Of a DNA stretch of 64,000 nt, positions 59,718 through 64,000 are shown piece by piece. The notes below the pieces were generated by a model, which was not told the origin of the DNA, made no database searches, and saw nothing but the letters and a program-made list of their open reading frames with translations. The number at the start of each line of letters is the position of its first letter. Position 1 is the stretch's first letter. Both the position numbers and the translations under genes were made by a program. The DNA comes from JBBPZA01 sp963728925 (GTDB taxonomy: Bacteria; Actinomycetota; Thermoleophilia; Solirubrobacterales; Solirubrobacteraceae): assembly GCA_963728925.1 (NCBI GenBank), contig CAVSMB010000005.1, forward strand, positions 62,001 through 126,000, written 5' to 3'.

Positions 59718-60709
59718 ACTTCGACTACAACGACGAGCAGGGCGAGATCAAGTCGGCCGCGGCGCAGCTGCTCGCGGCCCGCCTCAAGCCCGGGGTGGTG
59801 CGCGAGCACGCCGAGGCCGGGACCTATGCCGACGCGGTCTGGGCCGAGCTGCGCGAGCTGGGCTGGACGGGCATCGCCGTCGAGGAGTCCTACGGCGGCC
59901 AGGGCCTGGGCCTGGTCGACCTCGTGATCCTCCTCGAGGAGCTCGGCGCCGCCCTGGCGCCGGTGCCCTTCCTGTCCAGCGTGTCGGCCGCGCTCGTGCT
60001 CCAGCAGGCGGGCAGCGACGAGCAGAAGGCGCGGTGGCTGCCGGGCCTGGCGAGCGGGGAGACGACCGGAACGGTCGCGCTGTTGCGCGCGGGGCGCGCT
60101 GTCGCGGTGCCCGACGCGGCGCAGGCCGACGTGCTGGTGCTCGTGGACGACGGCCGCGCGCACGCGGTCCCGCGCGCCGACGCGCGCGTCGAGCCCGTCG
60201 ACGGGCTCGACCTCACGCGGCGCTTCGCCGCCGTGGAGGGCGGCGAGGGCGACGAGCTGCCCGGCGATGTGCTGGCCGGCCTGGACCGGGTCGCGGTCGC
60301 CGTCGGCGGCGAGCTGCTCGGCGTCGCCCAGCGCGCGATGGAGATGGCCGTCGCCTACGCGAAGGAGCGCAAGCAGTTCGGCCACCCGATCGGGACCTAT
60401 CAGGCCGTGCAGCATCGCTGTGCGCGGATGCTGTTCGACGTGGAGAGCGCCCGCTCCGCCGTGTACTACGCGGCGTGGGCGGCCGACCACGAGCCCGAGT
60501 CGCTGCCGCTCGCGGCCGCCTCGGCCAAGGCCAGCGCCTCAGACGCCGGCTGGGACGTTGCGGCCGCCGCGCTGCAGGTCTTCGGCGGCATCGGCTTCAC
60601 CTGGGAGCACGACCTCCAGCTCTACCTCAAGCGCGCGAAGGCGGATGCGCACCTCTTCGGCTCGGCGCGCGAGCACCGCGACCGCGTGGCGGACCTGCTC
60701 GGCGTGTGA
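59714..60709 (+). CDS. Acyl-CoA dehydrogenase, smaller partner subunit
   Basis: 331 residues. WTGIAVEESYGGQGLGLVDL and EERKQFGHPIGTYQAVQH-like sequence (KERKQFGHPIGTYQAVQHRC) and LQVFGGIGFTWEHDLQLYLK are family motifs. The middle beta domain is shortened and lacks the usual flavin-binding E.GSD segment, as in catalytically incomplete partners of alpha2beta2 acyl-CoA dehydrogenases. ATG 59714 overlaps the previous stop (ATGA). Confidence 0.9.
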   Translation: MNFDYNDEQGEIKSAAAQLLAARLKPGVVREHAEAGTYADAVWAELRELGWTGIAVEESYGGQGLGLVDLVILLEELGAALAPVPFLSSVSAALVLQQAGSDEQKARWLPGLASGETTGTVALLRAGRAVAVPDAAQADVLVLVDDGRAHAVPRADARVEPVDGLDLTRRFAAVEGGEGDELPGDVLAGLDRVAVAVGGELLGVAQRAMEMAVAYAKERKQFGHPIGTYQAVQHRCARMLFDVESARSAVYYAAWAADHEPESLPLAAASAKASASDAGWDVAAAALQVFGGIGFTWEHDLQLYLKRAKADAHLFGSAREHRDRVADLLGV

Positions 60710-60743
60710 TCCGCGCGACGCGCTCCGCGCTCGCGGGGCGCCG

Positions 60744-61892
60744 TCAAGCGCCGTTGAGGAGCAACATGAGGTCGCCGAACTCGTGACGGAGATAGCCGGC
60801 GCGCGCGCCCTCGCTGTAGGCGCGCGCGAGCGCCGCCCGGCCGGCGAGCGCCTCGAGCAGGTCGAGGTGGGAGGCGGCCGGGTCGTGGAAGCCGGTGAGC
60901 ACGCCGTCGACGGCGCGGACGGGGCGGTCGGGCCCGAGCACGAGCTCGGTCCAACCCCCTGCGGCACGCACGCCGCCGTCCGGCGCCGCAGCCGACTCCA
61001 GGGCGCGCACGGTGGTCGTGCCGACGGCGACGACACGACCGCCCAGGCGCCGCGCGAGGTTCGCCCGCTCCGCGGTCCACACTGGGACGTGGAAGCGCTC
61101 GGGGAACGGCCGCTCACCCGCCTCGGGCGAGGACACCCCGGTGTGCAGGACGAGCGGCGCGACGTCGATCCCGCGGGCGACGAGCCTCGTGACGAGCTCG
61201 GCGGTGAACGGGCGCCCGGCGCTCGGCATCTCGGCGCTCCCCGGCTCGGCCGCGTAGGCGGTCTGGTAGGCGTCGAGCGGCCACCCGCCATCGACGTGCC
61301 GGTAGCGGATCGGCCGGCCGTGGCGCGCGAGATAGGCGTGCAGCGGTTCGGGCAGCGTGAGGCGCGCCACCCACAGGCGGCGCCCGAGATAGGGGGCGAG
61401 CAGCTCGGCCCGTCCTCCCGCCGGCAGCGCGACGGGCTCGCCGGCGCGAACCTCGCGCAGCCGTCCACCGTCCGCCGCTCGCGGCTCGACGATCCACCTC
61501 GTACTCGCCACGCCGTTCGGCTCGGCGCCGGCCAGGGGGCCGACACTCCCCGGCGCGCCGGTCGGCCCCGCTCCGGCCGGCGGCCAGACACTCGTCGCGG
61601 CGCGGCCTCCGGGCTGCACCGGCGCCGGCCCGGACACGTGCAACAGCGCCGCTCCGCTGCTCGCGAGGCTCGCCGGGATCGCGGCGGGCAGCGTCGCCGA
61701 GGTGTTGACGGCGAGGAGGTCGCCCGGGGCCAGGACCGCCGGCAGGTCGGCGACGCGGGCGTGCCGCAGGGCCCCGTCGGGAAGCGGGACGACAAGCAGG
61801 CGAACCGCGTCGCGGGCGAGGCCCCGGGCCTCGGGCGGCGTGTGGGCCTCGGCGGTGGCGGGCAGCTCGCCCGCGTGCGCCGCCGTGCTCAT
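60744..61892 (-). CDS. QueA-like S-adenosylmethionine:tRNA ribosyltransferase-isomerase
   Basis: 382 residues. QueA transfers the ribosyl part of SAM to 7-aminomethyl-7-deazaguanine in tRNA to make epoxyqueuosine. Recognisable: APLVLHTGVSSPE, ERFHVPVWTAERANLA, VVAVGTTTVRALES, RAVDGVLTGFHDP and GYLRHEFGDLMLLLNG. The N-terminal half is divergent, with DLLAVNTSATLPAAI where QueA has DLLVVNDTRV and an extra Pro/Gly-rich insert near residues 95-130. No tgt or queC-F genes are here, so a different substrate is possible. The IS110 element lies just upstream. Confidence 0.78.
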   Translation of the reverse strand: MSTAAHAGELPATAEAHTPPEARGLARDAVRLLVVPLPDGALRHARVADLPAVLAPGDLLAVNTSATLPAAIPASLASSGAALLHVSGPAPVQPGGRAATSVWPPAGAGPTGAPGSVGPLAGAEPNGVASTRWIVEPRAADGGRLREVRAGEPVALPAGGRAELLAPYLGRRLWVARLTLPEPLHAYLARHGRPIRYRHVDGGWPLDAYQTAYAAEPGSAEMPSAGRPFTAELVTRLVARGIDVAPLVLHTGVSSPEAGERPFPERFHVPVWTAERANLARRLGGRVVAVGTTTVRALESAAAPDGGVRAAGGWTELVLGPDRPVRAVDGVLTGFHDPAASHLDLLEALAGRAALARAYSEGARAGYLRHEFGDLMLLLNGA

Positions 61893-61939
61893 TGGTCATC
61901 CTTGGTGCTGCCGGCGGTCGTCGGGAGAGCGCCAGCGGT

Positions 61940-62101
61940 GCTTGCCCCTCTTGAGGGCCAGCGTGAGACCAGCGCCTCCCGGCGATCCGTCGAGGTGCCC
62001 TGAGTGGCAACAGGGAGTTGCGCCACCCGAGCGCCGTCAATGAGCACCCGCCACGGTACCTCGTCGCCGGCCGCAGTCAACGCCGTCGGAAGGAGGAAGT
62101 C
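61940..62101 (+). other. Candidate IS110 left-end non-coding region (possible bridge RNA)
   Basis: The space before the IS110 transposase has no gene. It contains a bulged hairpin at 62004-62026 (GTGGCAAC / GTTGCGCCAC) whose loop and flanks spell ACAGGGAGT. The same nine bases recur at 63318-63326, just past the transposase stop. IS110-family elements encode a structured bridge RNA in this position whose loops match element ends or target. No consensus fold was checked, so this is a suggestion only. Confidence 0.3.
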
Positions 62102-63326
62102 GTGGAGGATCGCTTTGCTGGCATCGACTGGGCCAGTGAGGAACACGCCTGCTGCGTCGTCGACGGCGAGGGGCGGATCGTCGAGGGCCGCCGCTTCGCC
62201 CATGACGAGCGTGGCATCCGCGCGCTGTGCGCACGGCTGCTCGAGCTCGAGGTCGCCCGCGTGGCGATCGAGCGCCCGGACGGGCTGCTCACCGAGCGGC
62301 TGCTCGACGCCGGCCTGCACGTGATCGCCGTGCACCCCAACCAAGTCGCCGCGATGCGCCCGCGCTTCAGCGCCGCCGGCGGCAAGACCGACAGCTTTGA
62401 CAGCTTCGTGCTCGCCGAGCTGGCCCGCACCGACAGCCACCGCTTCCGTGTGCTGGTGCCCGACCGCGATCAGACCAAGGCGCTGCGCGCGCTGACCCGT
62501 GCGCGCGAGGACCTCGTCGCCCACCGCGTCGCGATCGCCAACGAGCTGCGCGCCCAACTGGAAAGCTTTTGGCCCGGCGCCGCGCAGACGTTCGCCGATA
62601 TCGACAGCCCGATCGCCCTCGCGTTCCTGCGGCGCTACCCCTCGCCCGCCGACGCGCATGGCCTCGGCGAACAGCGCATGGCTCGCTTCCTCGCCCGCCA
62701 CGGCTACTGCGGCCGCCGCTCCGCCGGCGAGCTGCTCAGCCGGCTGCGCGATGCCGCCAGCGGCCGCGCCGACGTCCTGGAAACCGAGGCACGCCGCCAG
62801 ATCGTGCTCGCGCTGGTCGCCGCGCTGGAACCGATCGTTCAGCGCATCGCCGAGCTGACCAGCGAAATCCGCGCCGGACTGCTCGAGCACCCCGACGGAG
62901 CCACGTTCCAGTCGCTGTTCCGCGACCCCAAGACCGCCGTCTGCCCCGCCACCCTGCTCGCCGAGATCGGCGACTGCCGCGACCGCTACCCCACCAAAGC
63001 CGCCCTCGCCAGCGACGCCGGCCAAGCCCCCGTCGCCGTCGAGTCGGGCAAATCCAAACGCGCCCGCTTCCGCTGGGCCTGCGACCACCGCCTCCGGGCG
63101 GCCATCGCCACCATGGCCGACACCAGCCGCCGCACCAACCCCTGGGCCGCCGACATCTACACCCGCGCCCGCGCCCGCGGCTGCACCCACCCACACGCCA
63201 TCCGCATCCTCGGCCGCGCCTGGACCGGCGTCCTCTGGCGCATCTGGCAGGACGGCGACGTCTACGACCCCGCCCGCCACAACACCCTCCAGCGCCTCAC
63301 CACGCAGGAGGGTTGACACAGGGAGT
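62010..63326 (+). mobile_element. IS110-family insertion sequence (ends approximate)
   Basis: Defined by the transposase gene and by a 9-bp match, ACAGGGAGT, at 62010-62018 and 63318-63326. IS110 elements lack true terminal inverted repeats and usually make no target duplication, so the boundaries are uncertain; the left end may lie closer to 61.9 kb. The element stands between the QueA-like gene and the SDR gene, and the SDR stop codon is within a few bases of the right end. Confidence 0.55.
62102..63316 (+). CDS. IS110-family transposase
   Basis: 404 residues, apparently intact. The N-terminal RuvC-like DEDD domain has FAGIDWASEEHACCVVD, VAIERPDGLL and GKTDSFDSFVLAEL. The C-terminal Transposase_20 domain has FRDPKTAVCPATLLAEIGD, then QAPVAVESGKSKRARFRW with the candidate catalytic Ser in ESGKS. 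GTG 62102 follows AAGGAGGAAG, a strong ribosome-binding site. No frameshift or stop, so the element may be active. Confidence 0.92.
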   Translation: MEDRFAGIDWASEEHACCVVDGEGRIVEGRRFAHDERGIRALCARLLELEVARVAIERPDGLLTERLLDAGLHVIAVHPNQVAAMRPRFSAAGGKTDSFDSFVLAELARTDSHRFRVLVPDRDQTKALRALTRAREDLVAHRVAIANELRAQLESFWPGAAQTFADIDSPIALAFLRRYPSPADAHGLGEQRMARFLARHGYCGRRSAGELLSRLRDAASGRADVLETEARRQIVLALVAALEPIVQRIAELTSEIRAGLLEHPDGATFQSLFRDPKTAVCPATLLAEIGDCRDRYPTKAALASDAGQAPVAVESGKSKRARFRWACDHRLRAAIATMADTSRRTNPWAADIYTRARARGCTHPHAIRILGRAWTGVLWRIWQDGDVYDPARHNTLQRLTTQEG

Positions 63327-63327
63327 C

Positions 63328-64000
63328 TCACGCCGCCGCCGCCAGGGCCGACGCCCGGTAGCGACCGCTGGGGAGCTCGCGCTCGAGCAGCTCGAGCAGC
63401 GCCGGGACGCTGTCGGCCGGCGGCGGGCGGTCGGAGATGTCCTCGCCCGGGAACGCCTCCTGGTGCATGCGCGTGCGCATGTCGCCGGGGTCGTAGGCGT
63501 GCACGCGCAGCCCCGGGTGCTCGGCCGCGAGGACGCGCGTCAGCTGCTCGAGGGCGGCCTTAGACGCCCCGTAGCCCCCCCAGCCCTCGTAGCCCTCGAC
63601 GGCGGCGTCGGAGGTCACGTTCACGATCCGGCCGCCAGCGGGGATGAGCGGCACCGCGAGCTGCAGGAGCCGCAGCGGCGCGAGCGCGTTGACCTCCAGC
63701 ACGCGGGAGAGCGCGTCGAGCGGGTAGTGCGCAAGCGCGGGCAGCGGGCTCGGCCCGAGCGTGCTCGCGTTGTTGACGAGCGCGTCCAGGCGCCCCCCGG
63801 CGGCGTCGACCAGCGCCGTGCGGTGCCACTCGTCGGCGACGTCGCCGGCGACGGCGACGACGTCGGTCAGGTGGGCGAGCTGCGCGCGGACGTCGTGGAG
63901 GGCCTGGGCGTCGCGGCCGTCGACGACAAGCCGCCAGCCCCGGTCGGCGAGGGCGCGCGCGAGCTCGAGGCCGAGTCCCCGCGAGGCGCCGGTGATGAGA
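63328..64000 (-). CDS. Short-chain dehydrogenase/reductase, 3' part
   Basis: The gene starts beyond the right edge; about 224 C-terminal residues are visible. NAD(P)-binding LITGASRGLGLELARAL, then LDALVNNASTLG, a Ser in NVTSDAAVEG and the catalytic YGASKAALEQL are all present, so the enzyme looks functional. The C-terminus (SGRYRASALAAAA) ends right at the IS110 right end, and the element may have supplied the stop codon. Substrate unknown. Confidence 0.88.
   Translation of the reverse strand, partial: LITGASRGLGLELARALADRGWRLVVDGRDAQALHDVRAQLAHLTDVVAVAGDVADEWHRTALVDAAGGRLDALVNNASTLGPSPLPALAHYPLDALSRVLEVNALAPLRLLQLAVPLIPAGGRIVNVTSDAAVEGYEGWGGYGASKAALEQLTRVLAAEHPGLRVHAYDPGDMRTRMHQEAFPGEDISDRPPPADSVPALLELLERELPSGRYRASALAAAA

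Noticed and set aside
62010..63326. Nine-base target-site duplication around the insertion sequence
   Set aside because: IS110 elements normally make no target duplication; the repeated ACAGGGAGT lies partly in a hairpin inside the element and fits a guide match better.

Overview
This is a 64 kb chromosomal stretch from a very GC-rich actinobacterium. Codon use, a SecDF fusion, a secreted sugar dehydrogenase with a Gly/Arg-rich surface tail, and many short -10-like boxes (TANNNT) placed 6-9 nt before start codons suggest class Thermoleophilia (Solirubrobacterales-like). That placement is inference; no rRNA is present.

Layout. 1-9.9 kb: end of cytochrome bd oxidase (cydA partial, cydB), a DUF389 membrane protein, a 2-hydroxyacid dehydrogenase, a cyclase gene broken by one TGA, zwf, a broken GAP-family membrane gene, formylglycine-generating enzyme (FGE), a SulP stump, a PASTA protein and RNase Z. 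10-17.5 kb: an accessory zone. A sulfatase and a seven-bladed propeller gene lie between the two halves of a split metallophosphoesterase, followed by a membrane PI-PLC-like protein and tRNA-Arg(CCG) with three gene scars behind it. 17.5-23 kb: a threonine synthase-like gene and a MoaD/ThiS-like sulfur carrier under a clear SAM-I riboswitch, then corA, a lipid kinase and a sulfurtransferase. 23-34.8 kb, minus strand: cupin, rel, recJ, secDF, a zinc-ribbon/PAS protein and ruvBAC. 34.9-42 kb: an HD-GYP protein, TetR, hydrolase, yebC, phosphomannomutase and an MBL hydrolase. 42-49 kb: xylulokinase, an RpiB-like isomerase, a glycosyltransferase-like protein and proline catabolism (PRODH, P5CDH). 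49-54.7 kb: small membrane proteins, pdxT/pdxS, an RpiR regulator and a PQQ sugar dehydrogenase. 54.8-64 kb: an MFS exporter with TetR, a lipoprotein, another TetR, paired acyl-CoA dehydrogenases, a QueA-like enzyme, an IS110-type insertion sequence and a partial SDR.

Genes that appear to work together: FGE would activate the CSPAR sulfatase; RuvABC resolve recombination junctions; PRODH and P5CDH take proline to glutamate; PdxS/PdxT make pyridoxal phosphate; RpiB-like and XylB act on pentose sugars. The SAM-riboswitch/thrC/moaD operon is the best candidate for a little-described system: by analogy with CysM/CysO it could make homocysteine from O-phosphohomoserine using a protein thiocarboxylate.

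A second theme is structural. At several same-strand gene junctions the stop of one gene overlaps the start of a tiny ORF whose own stop overlaps the start of the next gene. Some of these junctions are visibly tandem-duplicated. The window also carries about nine gene remnants, mostly between 3.8 and 17.4 kb.
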